64,000 nt of DNA from the NCBI RefSeq assembly GCF_963681195.1, contig NZ_OY808997.1, positions 1,674,001 to 1,738,000 on the forward strand, in the 5' to 3' direction. A program made the position numbers and the translations under genes. This document shows positions 19,063 to 29,742 of this stretch, piece after piece (position 1 is the first letter of the stretch; the number at the start of each line of letters is the position of its first letter). This DNA is from Vibrio sp. 16 (GTDB lineage Bacteria > Pseudomonadota > Gammaproteobacteria > Enterobacterales > Vibrionaceae). The notes under the pieces were generated by a model, which saw only the letters and a program-made list of their open reading frames with translations, was not told the DNA's origin and searched no databases.

Positions 19063-19977
19063 ATGAAAATACTACTAACCGGTGGTACAGGTTTTATTGG
19101 CAAAGAGTTACTTAAACACTTCACCACGCACGACGTAGTGTTACTCACTCGCTCCCCACAAACTGCAAAATCCATTGTCTATTTCGCTGATATGGGAAAT
19201 GTCTCTTACATATCGAGCCTCGATGCGTACCACGATTTAAATGAGTTTGATGCCGTCATTAACCTTGCTGGAGAACCGATTGCCGATAAGCGTTGGAGTA
19301 AAAAACAGAAGCAAGAGATTTGTGATAGCCGTTGGACGTTAACCGAAAAAATCGTTGATCTCATTCACGCGAGTACATCTCCACCATCAGTGTTTATCAG
19401 CGGCTCTGCGGTCGGCTACTACGGCGATCAACAGGAGCATCCGTTTGATGAAGCGTTGCATGTCCATAATGACAGTTTTCCGCATCACGTATGCGCCAAA
19501 TGGGAGACCATCGCAAACCGTGCTCGCTCCGAGTCAACCCGAGTGTGTATCTTACGCACTGGGATCGTACTGGCACCTGAAGGTGGGGCGTTAAACAAAA
19601 TGCTGCTGCCTTACAAGTGCGGATTAGGTGGCCCTATTGGTAGTGGCAAGCAGTACATGCCGTGGATACACATGTTAGACATGGTGAGAGCCATCGTCTA
19701 TTTGCTGAAAACAGAACACGCAGACGGAGAGTTCAACCTCTGTGCCCCTCACCCTGTCACCAACGCCCAGTTTAGTAAAACGCTTGCCAAGTCGTTAAAG
19801 CGCCCTCATTTTTTGTTTACGCCGAAATGGGTGCTCAAGCTAGCGATGGGAGAAAGCTCAACGCTTCTGTTTGATAGCCTTAGGGCAAAACCCAAAAATC
19901 TGACAGAACTCGGCTTTCGCTTCAGTTACTCACGAATTGAACCCGCGTTAAAAAACTTGTTACAACATCATGACTAA
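19063..19977 (+). CDS. TIGR01777-type NAD(P)-binding epimerase (YfcH-like)
   Basis: The 304-residue extended SDR protein has the nucleotide motif LTGGTGFIG at residues 5-13 and INLAGEPIADKRW near 66-78. It has SGSAVGYYGD with a Tyr near 120 and a C-terminal DUF1731 domain ending in RFSYSRIEPAL. The family resembles sugar epimerases, but its substrate is unknown. It is cytoplasmic. A strong Shine-Dalgarno (AGGAGGAAAAGGAG) precedes the chosen ATG. The SDR gene downstream begins 47 bases later on the same strand, so they may be co-transcribed. Confidence 0.88.
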   Translation: MKILLTGGTGFIGKELLKHFTTHDVVLLTRSPQTAKSIVYFADMGNVSYISSLDAYHDLNEFDAVINLAGEPIADKRWSKKQKQEICDSRWTLTEKIVDLIHASTSPPSVFISGSAVGYYGDQQEHPFDEALHVHNDSFPHHVCAKWETIANRARSESTRVCILRTGIVLAPEGGALNKMLLPYKCGLGGPIGSGKQYMPWIHMLDMVRAIVYLLKTEHADGEFNLCAPHPVTNAQFSKTLAKSLKRPHFLFTPKWVLKLAMGESSTLLFDSLRAKPKNLTELGFRFSYSRIEPALKNLLQHHD

Positions 19978-20024
19978 TCTTTTACTCTATCCAAGATCAA
20001 GGATAAGTAGAGTAAGAGAAACTG

Positions 20025-20849
20025 ATGAAGACCATTTTAATCACCGGTTGTTCGACTGGAATCGGGTACGTTTGTGCTCACGCATTACATCAACGTGGAT
20101 ACCAAGTGATTGCGTCATGCCGACAGCTAAAAGATGTACAACGGCTAAAAGAGGAAGGACTCCATTGTGTACAACTCGACCTATCCGACAGCGAGAGCAT
20201 CTCTAATGGTCTGCAAGCGGCGTTAGCGATAACAGGCGGCAAGCTAGACGCTCTATTTAACAATGGCGCATATGGGCAACCGGGAGCCCTTGAAGATTTA
20301 CCCACGCAAGCGCTAAGAACTCAGTTTGAAACGAATTTCTTTGGTTGGCATGAGTTGGTAACCCAAGTATTACCTATCATGCGTAAAAAAGGTCACGGAC
20401 GCATTGTACAAAATAGTTCTGTTCTAGGGTTTGCAGCCATGAAATATCGTGGCGCTTACAATGCCTCCAAGTTTGCTTTAGAAGGTTGGACCGATACCTT
20501 GAGATTAGAGCTTTGTGAGACAGATATTCATATTAGTCTGATAGAACCGGGGCCAATTGAAACTCAATTCAGAGCCAATGCGAAGAATGCCTTTCTTAAA
20601 TGGGTAGATACCGAAAACAGTTGTCATAAAGCAGAATATCAATCTCAATTGCAAAGGCTTGAAAACGAATCGTCCAACAACGCATTCGTGCTGCCAGCCG
20701 AATCTTGTGTTGCTCCGCTCATTCATGCCCTGGAAGCATCAACACCCAAGATACGCTATCGCGTTACGACACCGACAAAAGTCTTCGCCTTGTTAAAGCG
20801 TCTACTACCAACCCGAGTGCTCGATCAGATATTGCGACGAGCAGCATAA
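20025..20849 (+). CDS. Short-chain dehydrogenase, YbbO-like
   Basis: This classical SDR oxidoreductase of 274 residues has the cofactor motif TGCSTGIG at residues 7-14 and an NNGAYG stretch near 85. The catalytic Ser is in SSVLG and Tyr-Lys in YNASK, near 155-159. The PG motif is EPGPIET. In E. coli ybbO, an NADP-dependent aldehyde-type reductase, neighbours ybbN (cnoX), as here, which supports the assignment. The substrate cannot be read from the sequence. Confidence 0.85.
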   Translation: MKTILITGCSTGIGYVCAHALHQRGYQVIASCRQLKDVQRLKEEGLHCVQLDLSDSESISNGLQAALAITGGKLDALFNNGAYGQPGALEDLPTQALRTQFETNFFGWHELVTQVLPIMRKKGHGRIVQNSSVLGFAAMKYRGAYNASKFALEGWTDTLRLELCETDIHISLIEPGPIETQFRANAKNAFLKWVDTENSCHKAEYQSQLQRLENESSNNAFVLPAESCVAPLIHALEASTPKIRYRVTTPTKVFALLKRLLPTRVLDQILRRAA

Positions 20850-20953
20850 AAAAATAACGAGTCGATGTAATTTTATCGTAATAATTGGACGTTATCTTAG
20901 TCACTGAAGATTGCTCTTCCACATAATTAAAGCGTTACATTCGGTAAAATAAC

Positions 20954-21019
20954 ATGACACTTAACCAACTCAACTGGATCGGTGTGGGTGTTGCGCTAAC
21001 TCTGTTTATCGTTCTATAA
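20954..21019 (+). CDS. Possible 21-residue single-helix membrane peptide
   Basis: The frame encodes a short polar start (MTLNQLN) and one hydrophobic helix of 14 residues (WIGVGVALTLFIVL), then stops. A strong terminator follows within 25 bases, so the unit looks like a complete small transcript. The Shine-Dalgarno sequence is weak. Size and shape match known small bacterial membrane peptides, but I recognise no family. A small RNA or chance frame is the alternative. Confidence 0.35.
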   Translation: MTLNQLNWIGVGVALTLFIVL

Positions 21020-21044
21020 ACACCTTCGCTTGCAATTTAGTCGC

Positions 21045-21073
21045 AAAAACACCGCCAAATTGGCGGTGTTTTT
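21045..21073 (+). terminator. Strong terminator upstream of cnoX
   Basis: The 12-bp perfect stem AAAAACACCGCC/GGCGGTGTTTTT (21045-21056 with 21062-21073) has loop AAATT. It can act on either strand. It isolates the 21-codon frame and ybbO from cnoX. Confidence 0.92.
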
Positions 21074-21155
21074 GTATTATTCAGCCCCTTACCTTGAAGT
21101 CTCTCTGCTGTGCCCATATCTTTCTTTGTACGAACAAAGTGCAAGGACTCTTTAC

Positions 21156-22010
21156 ATGCAATCACCTTTTATTGTCGAGCTTAATGAACAGAACTTCCGC
21201 CAAGTGCTTGAAGGCTCAATGCAAACTCCCGTACTGGTGCATTTCTGGGCACCAATGAGCCAAGAGAGTGCTCAAGTGATCCCTGATCTGCAGATGCTTG
21301 CACAGCAATACAACGGTGCCTTTACACTCGCGTTGCTTAACTGCGAACAAGAGCAAGTGATAGCGAGCCAGTTTGGCGTTCAAGCCATTCCAACCATCGC
21401 ACTGTTCGTTAATGGCCAAGCCGTTGATGGCATGGGCGGCCCTCAAGCTATCGAAACCATTAAAGAGATGCTTACCAAGCACCTACCTAGTCAAGATGAA
21501 ATGATCTTAAAGCAAGCAAGTGAACTCATCCAAGCTGGTGACCACGCACAAGCTTTACCTTTGCTAGAAGGTTTAGATGACACCGTTAAACAAAAAGGTG
21601 ACGTGAAACTCGCGTTAGCCAGTTGTTATCTAGAAACCCAGAAATTTGACCAAGCGAAAGCGCTACTTGAGCACATCCCACTTGAGTATCAAGACAATTT
21701 CTACAAAGGCCTCATCGCTAAACTAGAGCTGCATGCTCAAGCGGCGAATAGCCCAGAGATCCAATCGTTAGAAGCGTCTCTTAGTCAAGCGCCTGAGGAC
21801 GCAGACATCGCAAACAAATTAGCACTCGCGTACCATCAAGTGAACCGTGATGAAGAGGCGCTAGAGTTACTTTGGAGTTACCTAAAGACTAACCTCAACG
21901 CGCTCGACGGTGAAGTCAAAAAATCATTTATGGATATTCTGGCGGCACTTGGGCAAGGTAACCCAATTGCGGGGAAATACCGCCGACAGCTCTACTCCAT
22001 TCTTTACTAG
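21156..22010 (+). CDS. cnoX: Chaperedoxin CnoX (YbbN), thioredoxin-TPR protein
   Basis: The 284 residues comprise a thioredoxin fold (1-110) followed by TPR-like helices (115-284) ending KYRRQLYSILY, as in E. coli YbbN. This protein holds unfolding clients during oxidative stress and works with GroEL/ES and DnaK. The site replacing CxxC reads WAPMSQES, with Ser at position 38, where my recollection of the E. coli protein is SQHC. Cys63 (LLNCEQEQ) is kept. I chose the ATG at 21156 with AAGGA eight bases upstream. A longer frame to 21030 would overlap the terminator. Confidence 0.93.
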   Translation: MQSPFIVELNEQNFRQVLEGSMQTPVLVHFWAPMSQESAQVIPDLQMLAQQYNGAFTLALLNCEQEQVIASQFGVQAIPTIALFVNGQAVDGMGGPQAIETIKEMLTKHLPSQDEMILKQASELIQAGDHAQALPLLEGLDDTVKQKGDVKLALASCYLETQKFDQAKALLEHIPLEYQDNFYKGLIAKLELHAQAANSPEIQSLEASLSQAPEDADIANKLALAYHQVNRDEEALELLWSYLKTNLNALDGEVKKSFMDILAALGQGNPIAGKYRRQLYSILY

Positions 22011-22042
22011 TCGTCCATTAGCACCTTCTAAATCATGCAGTT

Positions 22043-22066
22043 AAAGCCGGTTTATCCGGCTTTTAT
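22043..22066 (+). terminator. Terminator of cnoX
   Basis: AAAGCCGG pairs with CCGGCTTT around loop TTTAT, followed by TATTC. It lies about 33 bases past the cnoX stop. Confidence 0.85.
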
Positions 22067-22161
22067 TCTATCGAAACTTAGCTTTAGTTCTCATTTCTGT
22101 CATTGTTTCAAGTGGTTAAATAGGCAACAATCGACATAGATACTGATATAAGGAACTCAAA

Positions 22162-23085
22162 ATGGCTATTGATTCGTTGATTACCATCGGTGTACTGCTC
22201 TTCGTTATCATTGCACTCATCATTGCTGCCGTGAAAACGGTCCCTCAGGGCAACCATTGGACAGTGGAACGCTTCGGGCGCTATACGCATACACTTCGTC
22301 CCGGCCTCAATATGATTATCCCCTTCATCGATGGGATTGGTCATAAGGTCAATATGATGGAGCGGGTTCTCGATATTCCAGCACAAGAGGTCATTTCAAA
22401 GGACAACGCGAACGTGACCATCGACGCCGTGTGTTTTGTTCAAGTCATTGACGCGCCAAAAGCGGCCTATGAAGTTAATGACTTAGAACATGCCATCCGA
22501 AACTTAACACTAACTAACATTCGTACCGTATTGGGCTCTATGGAGCTTGATGAAATGCTCAGCCAGCGTGACCTCATAAACAGTCGCTTATTGACCATTG
22601 TTGACGATGCGACAAACCCATGGGGCGTGAAAGTGACTCGAATTGAAATCAAAGATGTTCAGCCCCCAGCAGACCTCACTGCTGCGATGAATGCACAAAT
22701 GAAAGCAGAGCGTAATAAGCGTGCTGATATTTTGGAAGCTGAAGGCGTTCGACAAGCTGAAATCCTTAAAGCGGAAGGCCACAAACAGTCCGAGATATTA
22801 AAAGCGGAAGGGGATAAGCAAGCCGCTATACTTCAAGCAGAAGCTCGTGAACGCGCTGCAGAAGCAGAAGCGAAAGCAACCGCGATGGTTTCTGAGGCAA
22901 TTTCAAAAGGTGATATGCAAGCAGTGAACTACTTTATCGCACAGGGCTATACCGATGCACTTAAATCCATTGGGCAAGCTGAAAATGGTAAGATCATCAT
23001 GCTTCCTCTTGAAGCATCCGGTTTGATGGGCTCAGTGGCCGGTATTGCGGAGATGTTCAAGCATCAGTCTAAACAAGATAAGTAG
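22162..23085 (+). CDS. qmcA: SPFH/band 7 membrane protein QmcA
   Basis: The 307-residue stomatin-type protein has an N-terminal membrane helix (about 8-25) and an SPFH domain with [16 protein letters not shown] and [13 protein letters not shown]. Its long Ala/Glu/Lys helix (about 180-240) is built from repeats of the form [27 protein letters not shown], which drives oligomer formation. It likely forms membrane microdomain rings and assists protease control of membrane proteins. The nfeD gene starts 9 bases later, the usual partner. Confidence 0.95.
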   Translation: MAIDSLITIGVLLFVIIALIIAAVKTVPQGNHWTVERFGRYTHTLRPGLNMIIPFIDGIGHKVNMMERVLDIPAQEVISKDNANVTIDAVCFVQVIDAPKAAYEVNDLEHAIRNLTLTNIRTVLGSMELDEMLSQRDLINSRLLTIVDDATNPWGVKVTRIEIKDVQPPADLTAAMNAQMKAERNKRADILEAEGVRQAEILKAEGHKQSEILKAEGDKQAAILQAEARERAAEAEAKATAMVSEAISKGDMQAVNYFIAQGYTDALKSIGQAENGKIIMLPLEASGLMGSVAGIAEMFKHQSKQDK

Positions 23086-23093
23086 AGGCGATT

Positions 23094-23546
23094 TTGTTCG
23101 AGTTACTTGATTCAATTAATCATTGGCACTGGTTGGCATTTGGTCTAGCACTTCTCGCAGTTGAACTGCTCGGTACCGCAGGATATTTCCTCTGGCTGGG
23201 TTTGTCAGCATTAATTGTTGGTGCTGTTTTAACGGTTGTGCCGATGAGTTGGCAACTTCAATGGACCTCATTCGGCGCTTTCTCTTTAATCACGACTTGG
23301 TTATGGTGGCGTAGGCAGTTATCACAGGACAAACGCAGTGATTCCCGACGCCAACTCAACCAAAAAGAAAAGCAGCTAATCGGTGAAGTCGTTACACTCA
23401 GTGAAGACTTTCCTTCAGGGAAAGGTCGAATCAAGCTAGGAGATACGACTTGGACTGCCAGATCAGAGACCCCTCTGCAAGCAGGCACCCAAGTTGTAGT
23501 TACCGATGTAGACGGAATCGTGCTTACTATTAAGCAAAAAAATTGA
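23094..23546 (+). CDS. NfeD-like membrane protein (YbbJ)
   Basis: The 150 residues hold two to three membrane helices (about 12-75) and then a C-terminal OB-fold of the NfeD type (LIGEVVTLSEDFPSGKGRIKLGDTTW split over 94-120). Family members pair with SPFH proteins. The start is a TTG at 23094 with AGAGGCG upstream, 8 bases after qmcA, so the pair is surely co-transcribed. It ends at the terminator 23579-23608. Confidence 0.93.
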   Translation: MFELLDSINHWHWLAFGLALLAVELLGTAGYFLWLGLSALIVGAVLTVVPMSWQLQWTSFGAFSLITTWLWWRRQLSQDKRSDSRRQLNQKEKQLIGEVVTLSEDFPSGKGRIKLGDTTWTARSETPLQAGTQVVVTDVDGIVLTIKQKN

Positions 23547-23578
23547 GCTTTTAAACACACTAAACGTAAAAAGCAACG

Positions 23579-23608
23579 TAAAAAGCGCGGCAAATGCCTC
23601 GCTTTTTT
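23579..23608 (+). terminator. Terminator of qmcA-nfeD
   Basis: AAAAAGCG-GGCA pairs with TGCC-CGCTTTTTT with one internal mismatch, followed by T-rich sequence. Confidence 0.85.
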
Positions 23609-23872
23609 CTTTTTTACTCTACTAAGAAAAACTTACAACGAAATCAGCACAAATTAAGTACGCTATATTTTCCACCAATTAGAAAGACAGAATACCATCT
23701 ACCCTTTCCAAACAGATTATTTCATAAACTTAGAGCGCAATTCGCAGCAGAGCTACTAGGTTATTTATTGTCGAAAAAATTGAATTTTTCAATTATTTTT
23801 GATCTTAACTGAATTCTCACCATACTTATTGACGAACCTTGCTCTACTAAACTAATTGACTAGAGGTCTGTT

Positions 23873-24049
23873 ATGAAATTCGTATCAATTTTGTTCGCTG
23901 CAATATTAGCAATAAGTCCGGTTCTATCTCACGCATCTCAAAATGCCGGGCATGTCTTTGGTGCAGGCATTGATTGCACGTTTAGCGACGGAAGCGTCAA
24001 ACATCTTCCACGTGAGTTATGTAAAGCATATGGAGGAGAGTCCAATTAA
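23873..24049 (+). CDS. Small secreted two-cysteine protein (58 residues)
   Basis: This short gene has a clean signal peptide (MKFVSILFAAILAISPVLSHA, cleavage near residue 21). The mature peptide is about 37 residues with Cys35 and Cys50 spaced for one disulfide, flanked by TFSDGS and KAYGGES. GAGG lies about seven bases before the ATG. It is probably periplasmic. I recognise no named family. The CxxDGS-type motif also occurs in the lipoprotein at 55267-55596. It sits between the nfeD terminator and a converging lipoprotein gene. Confidence 0.7.
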   Translation: MKFVSILFAAILAISPVLSHASQNAGHVFGAGIDCTFSDGSVKHLPRELCKAYGGESN

Positions 24050-24062
24050 CACGCTGGAAACG

Positions 24063-24094
24063 CTACGAAGCTAAATCCTATGTTGGCTTCGTAG
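24063..24094. other. Hairpin between converging small genes
   Basis: CTACGAAGC (24063-24071) is the exact reverse complement of GCTTCGTAG (24086-24094), with a 14-base loop. It lacks a T run, so it may be a weak bidirectional terminator or a 3' stabilising stem for the small secreted protein mRNA. Confidence 0.5.
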
Positions 24095-24104
24095 CCTAGG
24101 TTGG

Positions 24105-24467
24105 TTAAAACTTGTAAAAGTCCGCCCCCAAGAAAGCGCCCCACCCTCTTTGCCACTCAGCTTTAATCATTACTTCTTGAGGTTGCCCGTCACACTGATT
24201 CGTGTAACGCGTTCCTGTAATCCCTTTTTCAAAGGCTTTAAAAGGGTCACAATAGATTTCTTTGCCCGCCTTATATCCGCTTTCATAAGCCACTTGATCG
24301 AAAGAGACTTTTTCCTTTAAATCAGCGAGCACATCATTATCATATTGGAACCCCCGAGAACCGAAACGTTCGCCCTGACCATACCAATACTCTGCAGCTG
24401 TTTTTGGTTGGCTAGTACATGCTTGTAATGCGATAAGTACAAAGGGAACAAACCATATTTTTGTCAT
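24105..24467 (-). CDS. DUF2799 lipoprotein
   Basis: The 120-residue protein has a lipoprotein signal ending in the lipobox LQAC (Cys17), then an AEYWYGQGERFG start and a YESGYKAGKEIYC core. It ends RGWGAFLGADFYKF. These blocks fit DUF2799 lipoproteins, whose function is unknown. The start at 24467 has GGAGG seven bases upstream on the coding strand. It is read in the same direction as the chitoporin gene but lies beyond that gene's terminator. Confidence 0.82.
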   Translation of the reverse strand: MTKIWFVPFVLIALQACTSQPKTAAEYWYGQGERFGSRGFQYDNDVLADLKEKVSFDQVAYESGYKAGKEIYCDPFKAFEKGITGTRYTNQCDGQPQEVMIKAEWQRGWGAFLGADFYKF

Positions 24468-24488
24468 TTTAGCCTCCAGATTGAAACG

Positions 24489-24517
24489 AAAAAAGCTGAG
24501 CATTACGCTCAGCTTTT
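24489..24517 (-). terminator. Terminator of chiP
   Basis: The 11-bp stem AAAAGCTGAGC/GCTCAGCTTTT (24491-24501 with 24507-24517), loop ATTAC, has the T-rich side on the minus strand. It lies 35 bases past the chitoporin stop. Confidence 0.9.
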
Positions 24518-24551
24518 AGACAGTAGATTAGATTACTGGTTCAGATACTTA

Positions 24552-25988
24552 TTACTTAACTGCGAAAGGAATAGTTAGCATAAGTTTGAAATCAGTCTCG
24601 TCTTGGAACAAGTTAGTGTAACCAGTCCAGTTTGGAGCATCTGTATCATTGAAGTACTCAGTGTAGTAGAACGAGATGTTCGCATCTTTCAGAGCACCAG
24701 CTTGGATTGCATAGTTCGCAAAGAAGCTGTACGCGTACTCTTTAAGGTCTTTGTAGCCTTCAGCTTCTGCACCGAAACCGAATGCACCACTTACACCTGC
24801 GCTAAAGCCTTTACCGCCGATATCAGAGAAGTCACGAGATGCAGATAGGAAACCTGCGAATTCGCCGTCGTGGTTAAAGTCAGAACGGTTGTTCCACCAG
24901 ATGTCGTATGCACCGTTTGAGCCACCGTAAGCGCTTGTTAGACGGTAAGCCATGTTGCCTGATGCGCCATCAACATTAGACTCAGCTGACGTGTACGTTG
25001 CTTCCGCACGGTAAGAGTATTGGCCTGAAGCGAAAGAGGTCAGCATCGCTAACTGGAATGCAGTGCTATCGTACTGCTCTTCATCGTCTACGATGTAAAG
25101 TTGTGGAGACCAGTAAACGCCGCCATCAGTAGTGCCTTTAACTTTAACGTGGAAGTTCTTACGCTCACCACCAGTCAATGCACCGTAACCAACATCAACA
25201 AGGATATCGTTATCGAACGTGTAACGACCACCTAGAGAGTATAATGCACCTGCATCTTCGCCATCAGTCGTTTGGAAAGTGTAAGTACGCTTGAACCAAG
25301 GAGCTTTGTACTCTTCAGCAACAACTAGACCAAGGTCGAAACCACCAACTTTCGCGCCCACTTCACCACCTAGGTATGTACCAGGAGCAAAGGACCAGTT
25401 AACGCCTAGAGAACTTGGTACAGAAGGTTGGAAGTAACCTAGCTTAGCGGTAGCCGTATCACCAAACTTGAATTTCGCGGCTGCAGTCGCGAACGATACA
25501 CCGTTGCTGTTACAGTTAGAGTTCCACTTAGAGTTGTTGTTTGTTACTTGACCAGGGTTGTCAGGGTCTTCCGCAAGTTTCTTACAGTCACCCACTTTAC
25601 CGTCACCGTAAGGGCTGCTTACGTCCCAGAAGTTCATTTCGTGGTCTGGGCTCGCGTTTTGCCACATATCGAACGTGCTGTAGATAACAAAGTCTGCACC
25701 CACAGTGTCAGCAACGTAACCAGAATTAAAACCAAGGTTTGCAAACACAGAACCGTGGTCTAAGTTAGCTGTTTTCTTAGTATCAGAACCATTTGCGTCA
25801 ACATTGCCGCGAACACGATCACGCATGAAGAAGTTCACGTTACCGCTAATTGCTGACTCACCGAAAAATTCTGAAACCGCACCTGCGTAATCTGGACCCA
25901 AGTTATCTTGGTTAGCCATAGCTGGAGCCGCTGCGATTGCTCCTACTAGTGCTGCTGTAATTGCAGATACTTTAAACATTTTGTCCAT
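24552..25988 (-). CDS. chiP: Chitoporin, OprD-family outer membrane channel
   Basis: The 478-residue outer membrane channel should import chitooligosaccharides. It has a signal peptide ending PAMA near residue 25. The E. coli ChiP-like blocks are AAAKFKFG, SFAPGTYLGGEVGA, EEYKAPWF, DIWWNNRSDFNHDGEF and NLFQDETDFKLML near the end. These match the family closely. The ATG at 25988 has AGGAG seven bases upstream. An ATG three codons in is less well placed. It lies next to ligA, as the V. cholerae porin thought to be chitoporin does. A candidate CRP site upstream fits carbon control. Confidence 0.88.
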   Translation of the reverse strand: MDKMFKVSAITAALVGAIAAAPAMANQDNLGPDYAGAVSEFFGESAISGNVNFFMRDRVRGNVDANGSDTKKTANLDHGSVFANLGFNSGYVADTVGADFVIYSTFDMWQNASPDHEMNFWDVSSPYGDGKVGDCKKLAEDPDNPGQVTNNNSKWNSNCNSNGVSFATAAAKFKFGDTATAKLGYFQPSVPSSLGVNWSFAPGTYLGGEVGAKVGGFDLGLVVAEEYKAPWFKRTYTFQTTDGEDAGALYSLGGRYTFDNDILVDVGYGALTGGERKNFHVKVKGTTDGGVYWSPQLYIVDDEEQYDSTAFQLAMLTSFASGQYSYRAEATYTSAESNVDGASGNMAYRLTSAYGGSNGAYDIWWNNRSDFNHDGEFAGFLSASRDFSDIGGKGFSAGVSGAFGFGAEAEGYKDLKEYAYSFFANYAIQAGALKDANISFYYTEYFNDTDAPNWTGYTNLFQDETDFKLMLTIPFAVK

Positions 25989-26437
25989 GGAAAAACTCCT
26001 AAAAATGGATATAGCTGTTTTTTCTTTTTTCTCACCTTAAGTTGGCCGCCGAAGGGAGAACTCATTTCCTATGTTGAAAACCGCAAATTAACCTTAATCT
26101 TTGATTTTCTATTTCCTGCATACACACTGTGTATCCATGCACTTAGACTAACTTCGCGAAGCAAAACATCAATGAGAACTTTCTTTTCATCTAAAAAAAT
26201 ATGACCCGCTACAAATTTTTATAGCCTTAGTGATCGTGATCTCCATTAAACAGAACGAGAGACCCAATAAAACAAAAAACACTTTAAATACAATGAATTA
26301 AAAATAAAAATAACTAAAATCATATTGAAGTGCATCGCACTTTATTAAGTTAGAAGCTCGAATTTAATTTTATTTGAAGATGATCACTGACGATAAATCT
26401 CATTTTTAAAGGGCTAAAACGCTAGTTATTTCAAGAC
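25989..26437. other. Long 5' region of the chitoporin gene
   Basis: About 450 AT-rich bases separate chiP from ligA. They hold the CRP-like site at 26229-26244 and an A/T-rich stretch suited to H-NS binding. The long leader space leaves room for small-RNA control, known for chiP in E. coli. I could not identify a pairing site. No gene was recognised. Confidence 0.45.
26229..26244. promoter_or_regulatory. Candidate CRP site upstream of chiP
   Basis: AGTGATCGTGATCTCC resembles the CRP consensus half-sites GTGATC and GATCAC with one mismatch in the second arm. It lies about 245 bases upstream of the chiP start, far for a class I or II site unless the leader is long. Motif match only. Confidence 0.45.
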
Positions 26438-26464
26438 AAAAAAAAGCCACCAAATGGTGGCTTT
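26438..26464 (-). terminator. Terminator of ligA
   Basis: The 9-bp stem AAAGCCACC/GGTGGCTTT (26443-26451 with 26456-26464), loop AAAT, has a run of eight A on the plus strand as the minus-strand T tail. Confidence 0.92.
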
Positions 26465-26481
26465 CACGTCATTTTTCATAT

Positions 26482-28503
<2,022 letters not shown>

Positions 28504-28571
28504 TTATAAATAGGTTGGAATCATGTACCGCATTGCAAAGCGGTGAAATGTTTGACCATCTAGTATGGCGA

Positions 28572-28606
28572 GGCGTGCTAAAGTTATCAATCATCTTGAG
28601 CACGCC
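28572..28606. other. Inverted repeat in the zipA-ligA gap
   Basis: GGCGTGCT (28572-28579) and AGCACGCC (28599-28606) are perfect complements with a 19-base loop. It lies just beyond the zipA terminator, before ligA. It could be a second stem at the zipA 3' end or part of the ligA leader. Confidence 0.5.
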
Positions 28607-28615
28607 AGAAATAAT

Positions 28616-28638
28616 AAAGGCCCCGAATCGGAGCCTTT
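28616..28638 (-). terminator. Terminator of zipA
   Basis: The stem AAAGGC-CCG with CGG-GCCTTT has one mismatch around AAT, followed on the minus strand by ATTATT. It starts 20 bases past the zipA stop. Confidence 0.7.
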
Positions 28639-28658
28639 ACAGAAAGAAAATAGGTATT

Positions 28659-29534
28659 CTAAGCAGTGGTTGCCGATTTAAACTTCTGAATTTGCGCTTT
28701 GTATCCATCGATACGATTAGGTGTCATTAGGTTACGGGCATCATCAAGCACATTGGCACCTAAATCATCAGCAATCTGTTGCGCTGTTTTCAGCATCAAC
28801 TTGAAGTTCTGATCTGGCTCACCGTAACAAGGTAGCGTCATAAAGAAAGAGATACCTTTGGTCGTAAACTCAGCGGGATCATCATGCTTCAGCGTTCCAG
28901 GCTGCATCATATTGGCGACACTGAATAGCACTTTTCCGGTACCTGACAAATCAGAATGACGATGGAAGATATCCATCTCTCCGTAAAGCAACCCATTTTG
29001 CTGCATGCTGTCAAAAAGTTTGGTTCCGATAAATGGTTCATCACCAGCACAGTGAACGTTCAGTACAATCACTTCCATTTCTGGTTCGCTTTGGGGCTCT
29101 GGCGCTGCGGGGCTAGACGTCGATTCGACCTCAGGCTCAACATTCGTCACTGGTTCAACGCTCTCTTCAACCTCATCAAGTGATTGAGTAGAAATAGAAG
29201 GAACGTCCAACTCTACTTCATCGAGGTGACGGGTTTGGGGTGTCGTATCCACTTCGTCTTGATAGCTATCAATCAATGGGTCAGCCAACACAGGTTCTGG
29301 CGCGAACTCAGGCTCTTTGCGTTCCTTGCGGATAATTTCAAAGTCATCTTCAGGTGCAAAGCCTCGCTCAGGCAGTGCATCAGACTCTTCATCACCTTCG
29401 ACATCTAGCTTACGCATTGGCTTATTGCCAAACTTTGTCGACCCTTCTTTTTTGCTTGTCCACAAACCGTGGAACAATAAAGCGGCAATCGCTAAAGCTC
29501 CAACAATTATCAGTACGAATCGCAGTTCCTGCAT
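28659..29534 (-). CDS. zipA: Cell division protein ZipA
   Basis: This inner membrane anchor tethers FtsZ at the division site. It has an N-terminal membrane helix (about 6-26, [19 protein letters not shown]) and a basic stretch. A long acidic Pro/Glu-rich linker with repeated Asp/Glu/Val stretches (about 45-155) follows. The C-terminal FtsZ-binding domain begins at [15 protein letters not shown] and includes [11 protein letters not shown]. The 291 residues are typical. It is divergent from cysZ and upstream of ligA, an arrangement shared with E. coli. Confidence 0.97.
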   Translation of the reverse strand: MQELRFVLIIVGALAIAALLFHGLWTSKKEGSTKFGNKPMRKLDVEGDEESDALPERGFAPEDDFEIIRKERKEPEFAPEPVLADPLIDSYQDEVDTTPQTRHLDEVELDVPSISTQSLDEVEESVEPVTNVEPEVESTSSPAAPEPQSEPEMEVIVLNVHCAGDEPFIGTKLFDSMQQNGLLYGEMDIFHRHSDLSGTGKVLFSVANMMQPGTLKHDDPAEFTTKGISFFMTLPCYGEPDQNFKLMLKTAQQIADDLGANVLDDARNLMTPNRIDGYKAQIQKFKSATTA

Positions 29535-29742
29535 TTTTAGCTCTCAATTCTTCAATAAAAACGCTCTAGGGGCATCAATATTGAATTGGGTTATATCTAA
29601 ACTTCAGTAACTCTACCAAAACTCCACCCTGTTTTAGAACAACTTAATGTTAGAAGTTCCGAGAATGTTGTGATTTTGAACACGCTTTTTTCTTGTTAAG
29701 ATAGCTAACGTTCGTTTTTAAAACAGTAAGTGACACTCAACT

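Noticed and set aside
20954..21019. Treating the 21-codon frame as a confident gene
   Set aside because: Weak ribosome site and very short length. It is kept only as a low-confidence feature and a finding.
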